Assembly (NCBI RefSeq): GCF_040544485.1
Contig: NZ_JBDZDV010000004.1
Span: 183,326-247,325 of the forward strand
Source: Lacicoccus halitifaciens
GTDB taxonomy: Bacteria > Bacillota > Bacilli > Staphylococcales > Salinicoccaceae
Length of the DNA stretch: 64,000 nt
Reading direction: 5' to 3'
In this document: positions 1 to 8,707 of the stretch, piece by piece
Layout of the letters: each line of letters opens with the position of its first letter
Position numbering within the stretch: position 1 is the stretch's first letter
Position numbers and translations under genes: made by a program
Notes under the pieces: model-generated
The model's database searches: none
What the model was told of the DNA's origin: nothing
The model's input: only the letters and a program-made list of their open reading frames with translations

Positions 1-78
1 ATTTAAATGCCTCCTTCTCTAATAGAACTCCTCCTTGAAAATAGCTCGAAATCATTTGATTCACGCTTGGTACGACAC

Positions 79-107
79 ACTATAGTATAAATAGTAACCC
101 CCGTCAA
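79..107 (-). promoter_or_regulatory. Sigma-A-type promoter for a gene off the left edge
   Basis: On the minus strand TTGACG (102-107) and TATAGT (79-84) are separated by 17 bp, a good vegetative promoter. A strong Shine-Dalgarno sequence (GAAGGAGG on the minus strand, about 10-17) lies just inside the window edge. A minus-strand gene therefore probably begins immediately left of position 1, with a leader of roughly 70 nt. The gene itself is not visible. Confidence 0.55.
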
Positions 108-278
108 TCGAATGAATCAGGTTTACTGCTTAAAGATCCGCATATATAATTTATTAACTATTACGCCAGCCGTTAAACAATTAAAATGGATTCTGATTAT
201 TTAGAATAAAAATACAAGCTGCCGGATTTCTGTGCTAAAATGTTCATATCAATCCATACTTGCAAAGGGGGCGGATCC

Positions 279-2060
279 ATGACTCTGGAAATGGTCTTTG
301 TGGCCGCTATGATTGCGCTCATGCTCATCTCACTGCTCTTTGAAGTCGCAAGGGCGGATTTCCTCGTGTTTTTATTTCTTGTGATTTTCCTGCTCAGCGG
401 TGTGATATCCACCGAGCAGGCATTGAGCGGTTTTTCCAATGAGGGGATGCTGACTGTACTGCTGCTGTTCATCGTTGCAGGGGCGATACAAAAACACGGC
501 ATCATAGAGAATTTCATCTACAGGATACTCGGGGAGACGAAGTCGATGCGGGGCTCCATGGTGAAGCTCCTGCCGCCCATTTCACTTGTTTCAGCCTTTT
601 TGAACAATACACCGATCGTCGTCACGCTGACGCCGATACTCCGGAACTGGGCGAGGAACAACGGTTACGCTCCCTCCAAAATATTGATCCCATTATCCTA
701 TGCGACAATCCTGGGCGGTACGATCACACTGATTGGTACATCCACGAACCTGATTGTACACGGTCTCTTGATCAACGCAGGCGTGGAAGGTTTCTCATTC
801 TTCACTTTGAGCATTGTCGGTGTGCCCATCGCCATTGTCGGCCTCATTTACATTCTGACCATCGGGTATAAAATATTGCCGGATAATTTAGGCGCAGAGG
901 ATACGATCCGTAAAGAGGCGAAGGAGTTCTTGGCCGAAGCGACGATCCAGGACAGCTTTGAACATATTAATGAGACGATCCTCGCCGCTTCAAAAAACTC
1001 CTTTGAAGGCGTTTATATCATTGAAATTATCAGGGAAGACGGAGAAAGGGTGGAGCCGGTGGAAGCTTCGACATACATCAGGAAAGGCGACCATATCATC
1101 TTCTCCGCTTCGCTCAACAGGATTGCAGTCATTGAAAAGCTTAAAGGCATATCACTCGAAACCGGAACGGATAAAAGTCTGGATGTGCTGCAAAATGAAA
1201 ATCACCACCTGGTTGAAGCGGTGATTTCACATAACTCGAGCCTGGTCGGCAAGACGATCAGGGACTCGGAATTCAGATCCACTCATGAGGCGGGTGTCAT
1301 TGCCGTCCACCGCAACAATCAGCGCATCAACAGCCGGGTCGGCGACATCATATTGAGGCCGGGGGACACCCTGCTGCTGCTCGCTGACGATGAATTCGTA
1401 CAGCGTCATCAGCACTCCCAGGACTTTTATGTCGTATATACCGTCAACCCGCCGGAACAGCTCAAGCAGAATAACCTGAAAGGATTTTTGGCACTCGGAC
1501 TTTTACTGGTCATGATCCTGTCGGTGACTTTAGGGTTCCTGTCGATGTTCGAAGCCATGCTGATTGCAGTCATCCTGCTCGTAGTCACGCGCCTGATCAA
1601 TTGGCGGGAGATACTGGATTACATTCAATTTGACGTTCTCCTGCTGATTGCCAGCGCCTTCGCCATCGGTGCGGCAATGACCGAGTCCGGGCTTGCACAG
1701 TTCCTTGCGGAGAACATGCTGGTACTCGCACAGCCGCTCGGCATCATAGGGGTCGTTTTCATCATTTATATCGCTACGAACATATTCACCGAGCTCATCA
1801 CCAACAGTGCTGCTGCAGTATTGATGTTCCCAATCGCTTTTGAGATGGCGGATCAGCTCAATGTGGATTATATGGGCTTCATCGTGACGATTGCCGTCGC
1901 TGCTTCATGCAGTTTCATCACACCGATCGGTTACCAGACAAACCTGATCGTCTACGGGCCCGGCGGTTACAAATTCAGTGACTATATCAAGATCGGCGCA
2001 CCGCTCGTCCTGCTCACCATGGTGACGACCTCAACCATCGTCTATCTCGTATGGTTTTAA
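279..2060 (+). CDS. SLC13-family permease with two RCK_C (TrkA-C) domains
   Basis: Multi-pass membrane transporter of the SLC13/CitMHS type, 593 residues from the ATG at 279, which follows AAAGGGGG at a good distance; an upstream in-frame ATG at 240 has no ribosome site. Membrane segments fill residues 1-200 and the C-terminal third. NNTPIV (about 109-114) and GTSTNLIV (about 153-160) in the first half, and ITNSAAA and TPIGYQTN in the second, are the paired motifs of the family. The soluble middle, about 215-370, holds two TrkA-C-like regulatory domains. The substrate (sulfate, a dicarboxylate or another anion) cannot be read from sequence. It stands alone and ends at a terminator shared with arsC. 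Confidence 0.85.
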   Translation: MTLEMVFVAAMIALMLISLLFEVARADFLVFLFLVIFLLSGVISTEQALSGFSNEGMLTVLLLFIVAGAIQKHGIIENFIYRILGETKSMRGSMVKLLPPISLVSAFLNNTPIVVTLTPILRNWARNNGYAPSKILIPLSYATILGGTITLIGTSTNLIVHGLLINAGVEGFSFFTLSIVGVPIAIVGLIYILTIGYKILPDNLGAEDTIRKEAKEFLAEATIQDSFEHINETILAASKNSFEGVYIIEIIREDGERVEPVEASTYIRKGDHIIFSASLNRIAVIEKLKGISLETGTDKSLDVLQNENHHLVEAVISHNSSLVGKTIRDSEFRSTHEAGVIAVHRNNQRINSRVGDIILRPGDTLLLLADDEFVQRHQHSQDFYVVYTVNPPEQLKQNNLKGFLALGLLLVMILSVTLGFLSMFEAMLIAVILLVVTRLINWREILDYIQFDVLLLIASAFAIGAAMTESGLAQFLAENMLVLAQPLGIIGVVFIIYIATNIFTELITNSAAAVLMFPIAFEMADQLNVDYMGFIVTIAVAASCSFITPIGYQTNLIVYGPGGYKFSDYIKIGAPLVLLTMVTTSTIVYLVWF

Positions 2061-2073
2061 TGATCTGCAGCAA

Positions 2074-2102
2074 AAAAGGACTTTCTTTTAGAAAGTCCTT
2101 TT
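2074..2102. terminator. Bidirectional terminator
   Basis: AAAAGGACTTTC (2074-2085), loop TTTTA, GAAAGTCCTTTT (2091-2102). It serves the SLC13 gene on the plus strand. On the minus strand the arsC stop codon lies inside its loop. Confidence 0.85.
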
Positions 2103-2486
2103 GTATTCCCTGATCCTACCGCCGATTTCATCCCGCACCCTCTGGAATTCCGTCCAGTCCTTGCCTGCCGGATCATCGAACGGCCAGTGTTCTTTATCCA
2201 CACCTTGAGGGATCACCGGGCAGTTTTCATCAGCGTCGCTGCACAATGTCACGACCAGGTCCGAGCGTCTTAAAATGTCATGGTCTATCAGATCAGAAGT
2301 CTGGTCCGAGATGTCGATATCCACTTCAGCCATCGCCTCGACCGCTTTCGGGTTCACCCCGTGTGTCTCGATTCCGGCGGAGTAGACTTCAAAATCTTCA
2401 CCGAGTATCTCTTTCCCCCAGCCTTCCGCCATCTGCGAACGGCATGAATTCCCGGTACATATGAAATAAATCACTTTTTTATCCAA
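2088..2486 (-). CDS. arsC: Arsenate reductase, thioredoxin-coupled LMW-PTP type
   Basis: Cytoplasmic reductase converting arsenate to arsenite, which ArsB then exports. The 132-residue length is that of the Staphylococcus/Bacillus type. The CX5R loop is visible (Cys10 to Arg16, CTGNSCR), as is the Cys82/Cys89 pair (LCSDADENC) that relays the disulfide to thioredoxin. It is the last gene of an arsR-arsB-arsC operon, 15 bp after arsB. The low-molecular-weight phosphatase fold is ancestral, but both relay cysteines make arsenate reduction the firm call. Confidence 0.96.
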   Translation of the reverse strand: MDKKVIYFICTGNSCRSQMAEGWGKEILGEDFEVYSAGIETHGVNPKAVEAMAEVDIDISDQTSDLIDHDILRRSDLVVTLCSDADENCPVIPQGVDKEHWPFDDPAGKDWTEFQRVRDEIGGRIREYKRTF

Positions 2487-2501
2487 TTACAGCACCTCCA
2501 T

Positions 2502-3791
2502 TTAAATTAAAAGCAGTGTCAGGTACAGCCCGAGCAGTGTGAATATGAGTACAGGTATGGTGATGACGATACCCACTTTGAAATAAACACCCCACGGAAT
2601 CTTCATGCCTTTCTGTGCGAGCACATGCAGCCACAAGAGAGTCGCAAGAGATCCGATCGGTGTGATCTTCGGCCCGAGATCGGCACCGACGATATTCGCA
2701 TAAATCAGCCCTTCTTTCAAGATGCCGTCGACACCCGACTGTTCGATCGCGATGGCATCGATCATCACCGTTGGCATGTTGTTCATGATGGACGAGAGGA
2801 TTGCCGCTATAAAGCCCATCCCCATTACTGCAGCAAATAATCCCTGGCCGGCCACGTAGACCAGCACGTCAGCGAGCAGGTCCGTAATGCCTGCATTCCT
2901 CAAACCGAAGACGACGATATACATGCCGAGTGAAAAGACGACGATATTCCACGGGGCGCCTTTAATGACCGCACCCGTGTTCACCGCCTGAGATTTCCTT
3001 GCCAGCAGTAAAAATGCGATGGCAATTGCTCCTGCGATGAATGATACAGGCACCGCCACGAATTCGCTCGCAAGATAACCGACAAGGAGTATCCCGAGGA
3101 TCACCCAGGAAATCCTGAACAGTTTCAAATCCTTGATCGCTTCGGAAGGCTCCGCAAGCTTCCCTTCATCGAATTTCCTCGGTATTGAATTCCTGAAGTA
3201 TATGAGCAGGACGATGATGCTCGCAGTGAGTGAGAAGATATTCGGTATGAACATCCTGCTCATGTATTCCAGGAACCCGATGTCAAAGAAGTCCGCCGAG
3301 ACGATATTGACAAGGTTACTTACGATCAGGGGCAGTGAAGTCGTATCCGCAATGAATCCGCTTGCCATTACAAAGGGGAAGACCACCTTCTCCTCAAACT
3401 TCAGGTTGCGCACCATCGCAAGGACGATCGGTGTCAGGATCAGGGCAGCACCGTCATTGGCGAAGAACGCCGCGACCACTGCCCCGAGTAAAGATATGTA
3501 TACGAACATTTTAATGCCGTTGCCTTTGCTCGCCTTCACCATATGCCGTGCAGACCATTCAAAAAATCCGATTTCATCCAGTATTAATGAAATGATGATG
3601 ACAGCGACAAAAGTCAGCGTCGCATTCCATACGATGTCCGCAACTTCGATGACATCACTGAATGATACGACCCCGGTGATGATTGCAAGTACCGCACCGA
3701 TTGTCGCCGTGATGCCGATGTCGAGCCCTCTCGGCTGCCAGATGATGAATACTAATGTGGCGATGAAAATCGCTATTGCAAGAATTGTCAT
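2502..3791 (-). CDS. arsB: Arsenite efflux pump ArsB
   Basis: Integral membrane arsenite/antimonite exporter of the ArsB/NhaD superfamily, 429 residues with about 11-12 hydrophobic segments and the usual ArsB start MTILAIAIF. The ATG at 3791 overlaps the arsR stop codon in an ATGA arrangement, with AAAGGTGAG upstream; an in-frame start 9 bp earlier is less likely. Conserved stretches NDGAALILTPI and NNMPTVM are present. No arsA ATPase is nearby, so it should work as a proton-driven carrier. Confidence 0.95.
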   Translation of the reverse strand: MTILAIAIFIATLVFIIWQPRGLDIGITATIGAVLAIITGVVSFSDVIEVADIVWNATLTFVAVIIISLILDEIGFFEWSARHMVKASKGNGIKMFVYISLLGAVVAAFFANDGAALILTPIVLAMVRNLKFEEKVVFPFVMASGFIADTTSLPLIVSNLVNIVSADFFDIGFLEYMSRMFIPNIFSLTASIIVLLIYFRNSIPRKFDEGKLAEPSEAIKDLKLFRISWVILGILLVGYLASEFVAVPVSFIAGAIAIAFLLLARKSQAVNTGAVIKGAPWNIVVFSLGMYIVVFGLRNAGITDLLADVLVYVAGQGLFAAVMGMGFIAAILSSIMNNMPTVMIDAIAIEQSGVDGILKEGLIYANIVGADLGPKITPIGSLATLLWLHVLAQKGMKIPWGVYFKVGIVITIPVLIFTLLGLYLTLLLI

Positions 3792-4108
3792 GATGCACAC
3801 TCACCTTTTTTCATGCTTCTGCACACACATTCCGTATTATCCTGTGCAATCAGGCCGAGATAATCACCGGCCACCTTCAGCGCTTCACTGTTAAGTTTAT
3901 ACATCTTTTTATTGCCGTCTTTCCTGTAAGTGATCAGCTCATTATCATGCAGCACTTTCATATGATGGCTCAATGTCGGCTGTGAAAAATCGAAGTGCTC
4001 AAGCAGGTCGCATGCACACAGTTCCCCGCAGGACAATAAGTCCAGTATTTCCAGACGATTTTCATCCGCAATCACTTTCAATACATTGCTCAATTCTTTA
4101 TAAGTCAT
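3788..4108 (-). CDS. arsR: ArsR/SmtB-family arsenic-responsive repressor
   Basis: Winged-helix repressor of the ars operon, 106 residues from the ATG at 4108, which is preceded by TAGGAGGAGAG; an ATG 30 bp upstream lies in the operator and is rejected. Cys31 and Cys33 in ELCACDLL form the classical As(III) site, with Cys27 close by. The recognition helix is FSQPTLSHHMKVL (about 41-53). The C-terminus carries further cysteines (Cys94, Cys96, Cys104) that could add to metalloid sensing. First gene of the operon. Confidence 0.95.
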   Translation of the reverse strand: MTYKELSNVLKVIADENRLEILDLLSCGELCACDLLEHFDFSQPTLSHHMKVLHDNELITYRKDGNKKMYKLNSEALKVAGDYLGLIAQDNTECVCRSMKKGECAS

Positions 4109-4122
4109 AGTGTCTCTCCTCC

Positions 4123-4162
4123 TAAGATAGATTAACATCTATATAGATAACCGTCTATATAT
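4123..4162 (-). promoter_or_regulatory. Probable ArsR operator
   Basis: A perfect 12-bp palindrome ATCTATATAGAT (4137-4148) is flanked by related half-sites AGATAGAT (4124-4131) and GTCTATATAT (4153-4162), directly upstream of the arsR ribosome site. The position and A/T-rich dyad fit an ArsR-family operator. Binding by this ArsR is inferred. Confidence 0.6.
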
Positions 4163-4244
4163 TTTTCGGTGAAAAACAGATTTAATTGAAGATTATTACC
4201 ACACGCTTTAGGGTAGATTAATGAAAAGGAGAGTGGTTATCAAT

Positions 4245-4910
4245 ATGAGTAAATCTGTACTTATAGTGGTTACTAGCCATGATACAATCGCAGGAGACAA
4301 GGACAAGCCAACAGGTTTATGGCTGTCCGAAGCAGCAGAGCCTTACATCGCTTTTCAGGGTGCCGGATTCAAAGTCGATATCGCTTCGACGAAAGGCGGC
4401 AGCGTCCCCATAGATCCGAATTCTGTCGATGATGACAGTGCACCGAGATTCAGTGAAGTGACGAGACTGCTCCAAAATACTGAACGTATCAAAGATGTGG
4501 TTTATGAAAGATATGATGCGATATTCTTTGCAGGCGGACACGGGGCGATGTTCGACTTCCCGGGTGACCCGGATATACAGAACATCATTGCATATTACAA
4601 GGATGACGGCAGAATCATCAGTGCGGTGTGCCACGGTCCCGCGGCATTCGCCGATGCGAAGACGAAAGACGGTAAGTTCCTTGTGGACGGCATCAAAATT
4701 ACAGGATTCACGAACGAAGAGGAAGAAGCGATGAATCTGACTGAAGAAATGCCGTTCTTATTACAATCCAAACTGGCCTCGAATGGCGCCGGATTCGTCG
4801 AAGGCGCCCCGATGGAGGAAAACGTGGTCACAAGCGCGAATTTCGTGACCGGACAGAATCCTGCTTCAGCCCAAGGTGTTGCAGAAGCAGTGATCAATAG
4901 ATTGAAGTAG
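4245..4910 (+). CDS. DJ-1/PfpI family protein (Hsp31-like glyoxalase/chaperone)
   Basis: Type 1 glutamine-amidotransferase-like fold, 221 residues from the ATG at 4245 after AAAGGAGAG. The nucleophile elbow AVCHGPAA places Cys129 and His130, and Glu29 (WLSEAAEPY) is the conserved acidic partner. FAGGHGAMFDFP is typical of the Hsp31 branch. Family members act as glutathione-independent glyoxalases, protein deglycases or holdase chaperones; which activity applies here is not decidable. It is divergent from the ars operon and has its own terminator. Confidence 0.85.
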   Translation: MSKSVLIVVTSHDTIAGDKDKPTGLWLSEAAEPYIAFQGAGFKVDIASTKGGSVPIDPNSVDDDSAPRFSEVTRLLQNTERIKDVVYERYDAIFFAGGHGAMFDFPGDPDIQNIIAYYKDDGRIISAVCHGPAAFADAKTKDGKFLVDGIKITGFTNEEEEAMNLTEEMPFLLQSKLASNGAGFVEGAPMEENVVTSANFVTGQNPASAQGVAEAVINRLK

Positions 4911-4921
4911 ATTGAAGAAAG

Positions 4922-4953
4922 GGAGCATGGACTTTATCCATGCTCCGTTTTTT
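4922..4953 (+). terminator. Rho-independent terminator
   Basis: GGAGCATGGA (4922-4931), loop CTTTA, TCCATGCTCC (4937-4946), then a T run. It ends the DJ-1/PfpI transcript. Confidence 0.88.
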
Positions 4954-5001
4954 TTATTAATTTTTGTATGATGGGAAGCAGCCCGTACCCGGCGATGGGC
5001 T

Positions 5002-5069
5002 GTTAAACCTCCAACAGACCGTCCCGGATCGGACGATGAACCGTTAAACCTCCAACAGACCGTCCCGGA
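5002..5069. repeat. Two-copy 41-bp tandem repeat
   Basis: A 27-bp block starting GTTAAACCTCCAACAGACC is identical at 5002-5028 and 5043-5069, giving a 41-bp period. A third, partial start (CCGTTAAG) follows at about 5081. It lies in the gap between two converging genes. No start codon with ribosome site reads through it, and its function is unknown. Confidence 0.75.
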
Positions 5070-5115
5070 CCGCACGATAAACCGTTAAGTCTTCAGCCAA
5101 CCGGCGCCATATTTC

Positions 5116-6459
5116 TTATAGCTCATTCAATGCATCGATCACCATGCATGTGCTTTTAATACCGTTATAAAAGTTTTCAACGATGAGGTTTTCATTTGGT
5201 GAATGGTTGGCCTCGTCGGCATTGGCGTAAGGGACGACGACGGATGGGGCACCGAGTATCTTCGTCCAAACGGCATCCGGGAGGCTGCCGCCCATGCTGG
5301 GCTGGATATATGCCTTCTTTCCGAATCCCTTTTCAACCGCCCGGCGCAGGGGTTCTATGTACGGATGCTCCGCCGATGTCCGTGATGGATGCATCATGCC
5401 GATGCGCTTCATCTTCACACCGGGTGCATGTTTTTCAACGTGCGCCTCCAGCAGTTCATATATCCTCTCCGGGTCCTGATCCATGACGAGCCGCATATCC
5501 AATTTCAGTTTCGCAGTCGACGGGATGATCGTCTTCGCACCTTCGCCGCCGTAACCGCTCACCAGCCCTGATATGTTCAAAACGGGTTCAAAGCAGAGTT
5601 TTTGGTAATATTCCTCCTTCGTCATTTCCAGGGAATCATCACCGATCTCTTTCCTGATTTCCTCAAGATCGAAAGGCAGCTGCATCAGCAATTCCTTTTC
5701 AAGATCGGTCGGCGGTTTCACTTCATCATAGAAGCCGTCGATTAAAATCCGCCCGTCCGCATCTTTCATCGTCCCCAGCAGATGCACAAGCTCCCACACA
5801 GGATTGCGGGCAATGTTCCCTTTATTTCCAGAATGGTTGTCGAATACCGAACCTTCGGCATTCAACTCCACATACAGCATGCCCCGAACGCCAAGCAGTA
5901 TATAGGGATGCCCGTTTGAGAGCATCGGTCCATCCGAGGTGTAGACGAGGTCCGCCTTCAGCTTATCTTTATATTTGTGAATAAAGGGCCCGAGGTTCCT
6001 GCTGCCGATCTCCTCCTCGCCTTCGATGATGAATTTGATGTTGATCGGCGTATTACCATGAGCTTCCATATAAGTCCTGAAAGCGAGAATCTGTGCCATG
6101 AACTGTCCCTTATTGTCTCCGACACCGCGGGCGTAAATCCTCCCGTTGCGGATCACCGGCTCAAACGGTTCCGAATCCCATTCTTCTACAGGATCGGGCG
6201 GCTGAACATCATAATGGCCGTAGATGAGCAAGGTCATGGCGTCTTCCGAGACGATATGTTCCCCGTAGACGACCGGATGGTGCGCACCCCTTATGACTTC
6301 CACATGGCCGACCCCTGCTTCCGACATCTTTTCCGCCACCAGTTCCGCGCATTCCTCAATACCGTCGTTTTCAGCACTGATGCTCTTCTGCCTGATGACT
6401 TCAAAAAGTGATTCAAGATAATTTTCCCTGTTCCGTTCAATGATTGCTTTGTAATCCAT
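5116..6459 (-). CDS. M20 family dipeptidase / deacylase
   Basis: Zinc-dependent M20/M28 amidohydrolase, 447 residues, ATG preceded by AAGGGGGAT. Metal ligands are visible: His82 and Asp84 in YGHYDVQPP, Asp115 in RGVGDNKGQ, and the catalytic Glu pair at about 149-150 (IEGEEEIGS). The length and YGHYDVQP form fit the CNDP-like dipeptidase branch. It is transcribed divergently from hyuAB, so a role in cleaving an N-carbamoyl or N-acyl amino acid or a dipeptide feeding the same pathway is possible but not shown. Confidence 0.85.
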   Translation of the reverse strand: MDYKAIIERNRENYLESLFEVIRQKSISAENDGIEECAELVAEKMSEAGVGHVEVIRGAHHPVVYGEHIVSEDAMTLLIYGHYDVQPPDPVEEWDSEPFEPVIRNGRIYARGVGDNKGQFMAQILAFRTYMEAHGNTPINIKFIIEGEEEIGSRNLGPFIHKYKDKLKADLVYTSDGPMLSNGHPYILLGVRGMLYVELNAEGSVFDNHSGNKGNIARNPVWELVHLLGTMKDADGRILIDGFYDEVKPPTDLEKELLMQLPFDLEEIRKEIGDDSLEMTKEEYYQKLCFEPVLNISGLVSGYGGEGAKTIIPSTAKLKLDMRLVMDQDPERIYELLEAHVEKHAPGVKMKRIGMMHPSRTSAEHPYIEPLRRAVEKGFGKKAYIQPSMGGSLPDAVWTKILGAPSVVVPYANADEANHSPNENLIVENFYNGIKSTCMVIDALNEL

Positions 6460-6631
6460 AATATCCCCCTTGGTGTCCTGTTTTCTTATGGACTATATTA
6501 ACACTAATTCCGTCGGTTTTCCCTTTAATACTTATAGTTAAAAAGCGTACAGGCATTTTACATAAAACATCATAAATGGTATGTTTTTTATGAATTAGGA
6601 ATATTCTTTCAAAAGACGAAGGGGGAGCTTC

Positions 6632-8707
6632 ATGAAGTATAGAATAGGTGTCGACACCGGAGGGACTTTCACCGATGTTGCGTTGATCGCTGAAGGGACC
6701 GGCGACATTCTGGTCACAAAAGTCCCGTCCACACCGCACAACAGCGCAATCGGCGTGATGGACGGCGTCAAACAGATATTATCGGAAAATGAAATTTCCG
6801 CAGATGATGTATCGTTCTTCACGCACGGTTCCACAGTCGCAACGAATACGCTGCTTGAAAGTAAAGGTGCAAAAACCGCCCTGATCACGACCAGGGGATT
6901 CAGGGATATTTTGGAGATCGGACGGCAGACGCGTCCTGATTTGTACAATTTCAGGGCACGCCGCCCAGAGCCGTTGATCCCGAGGAATTTACGATGGGAA
7001 ATAGATGAAAGGATCGATGCCCGGGGTGAAATCGTCAAAGATTTCGACAGGGAAGATATCGATGAGCTGATTGATATGGTTAAAGAACACGAAATCGAAT
7101 CCCTGGTCATCTGCCTGATCAACTCATTTTTAAACAGTGATAATGAAGTGAAATTGAAAGAGATGCTGAAGGAGGAGTTCCCGGACTTGTCCATCACCAT
7201 TTCAGCGGAAATACTGCCGGAAATCAAAGAGTATGAGCGCACAAGCACCGTCGCCGTCAACGGCTACGTCATGCCCAAGATGAATTTCTATCTGAGGGAT
7301 CTGGAGAATTCCCTGCAGGATTACGGCATCAAGAGCGATCTTTATATCATGCAGAGCAACGGCGGCATCATCACGACGGATACAGCCGTCGAACAGCCGG
7401 TGAGGACCGTACTCTCAGGACCGGCAGGCGGCGTGATTTCAGGCACGGACGTTTCTTCCCAGACCGGCATCGGCAACCTCATCACAATTGATATGGGCGG
7501 TACAAGCCTCGATGCTGCATTGATCGAGACAGGGGAGCCGCAGTATACGACCAACAGCCGGATCAATGATTTTCCGATCAACGTGCCGATGGTCGAGATG
7601 CATACGATCGGTTCCGGCGGCGGCAGCATCGCATGGATCGATTCCGGCGGTGCGTTGAGGGTCGGACCCCACAGTGCCGGTGCTGACCCGGGTCCCGTCT
7701 GTTACGACAGGGGCGGGACGGAACCGACGGTTTCCGATGCCAACGCGATTCTTGGACGGTTGAACCCCGATTCGATTCTCGGCGGGAAAATGAAGATGAA
7801 CCTTGAAGGTGCCAGGAAAGCCGTGAAAGAAAAGATTGCAGAACCGCTCGGCTTATCGGTCGAGGAGGCCGCCGAGGGCATATTGAAAGTCGTCAATGCC
7901 AACATGGTGAGGGGCATCCGTGTCATATCGGTGGAAAAAGGGCATGATACGCGGGACTTTTCCCTCCTTGCATTCGGCGGTGCCGGGCCGCTTCATGCCG
8001 TCGACATTGCACAGGAACTGGAAAGCAAAAATGTGATCGTCCCGCCGAGCCCGGGCATCAATTGTGCCACAGGCATGCTGATAGCGGATGTGCGGCATGA
8101 TTATGTGAGTTCATTCATATCCACTACAACAAACACCGATTACGATAAATTGAACCAGTCACTGAAAGTGCTCGAGGACGAGGCACGGGCAGCATTGAAG
8201 CGGCAGGGATTTGATGAAGACCATACACAAATCAACCACAGCATCGACCTCAGATACGTCGGCCAGGCCTACGACATCAATGTGGCACTCGGCAGTGCAG
8301 AAGTCGATGCAGAGACGCTTAAGAATGCGATCCGTGACTTCCATGACATACACGAGAAAATCTACGGTTTCAGCCGCCGGGAGGAGAGCCTCGAGACTGT
8401 GAACGTGCGCGTCTCTTCATTCGGCCTGATTGAAAAGCTTGAAAGCAAAAGGCTCGGGGAAGGAAGCGGCGCAGAAGTGACGCATACAACCCGCGACGTT
8501 TATTTTGACGGAGAGTTCCATGAGGCCAAAATCTACCAGCGTTCCGATTTGTATATGGGTTACGAGTTTGAAGGGCCGGCGATCATCGAACAGCTGGATT
8601 CGACGGCGGTCATACGCCCGGGCCAGAATGTCAGGGTCGACACTTTCGGCAACCTGATCATTGAGAACACCGATACTGCACATAAGGAGGATGATATGGA
8701 TGGCTAA
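6632..8707 (+). CDS. hyuA: Hydantoinase/oxoprolinase subunit A
   Basis: ATP-binding subunit of an ATP-dependent cyclic amide hydrolase (N-methylhydantoinase, 5-oxoprolinase or related enzyme), 691 residues, start after GAAGGGGGAG. The N-terminus GVDTGGTFTD (about 6-15) is the actin-like phosphate-binding loop of the family. IDMGGTSLDAALI and LLAFGGAGPLHA mark the later nucleotide-binding segments. The last 8 bp overlap hyuB, indicating translational coupling. The exact substrate (5-oxoproline, a hydantoin, or acetone-like in the acetone carboxylase branch) is open. Confidence 0.88.
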   Translation: MKYRIGVDTGGTFTDVALIAEGTGDILVTKVPSTPHNSAIGVMDGVKQILSENEISADDVSFFTHGSTVATNTLLESKGAKTALITTRGFRDILEIGRQTRPDLYNFRARRPEPLIPRNLRWEIDERIDARGEIVKDFDREDIDELIDMVKEHEIESLVICLINSFLNSDNEVKLKEMLKEEFPDLSITISAEILPEIKEYERTSTVAVNGYVMPKMNFYLRDLENSLQDYGIKSDLYIMQSNGGIITTDTAVEQPVRTVLSGPAGGVISGTDVSSQTGIGNLITIDMGGTSLDAALIETGEPQYTTNSRINDFPINVPMVEMHTIGSGGGSIAWIDSGGALRVGPHSAGADPGPVCYDRGGTEPTVSDANAILGRLNPDSILGGKMKMNLEGARKAVKEKIAEPLGLSVEEAAEGILKVVNANMVRGIRVISVEKGHDTRDFSLLAFGGAGPLHAVDIAQELESKNVIVPPSPGINCATGMLIADVRHDYVSSFISTTTNTDYDKLNQSLKVLEDEARAALKRQGFDEDHTQINHSIDLRYVGQAYDINVALGSAEVDAETLKNAIRDFHDIHEKIYGFSRREESLETVNVRVSSFGLIEKLESKRLGEGSGAEVTHTTRDVYFDGEFHEAKIYQRSDLYMGYEFEGPAIIEQLDSTAVIRPGQNVRVDTFGNLIIENTDTAHKEDDMDG

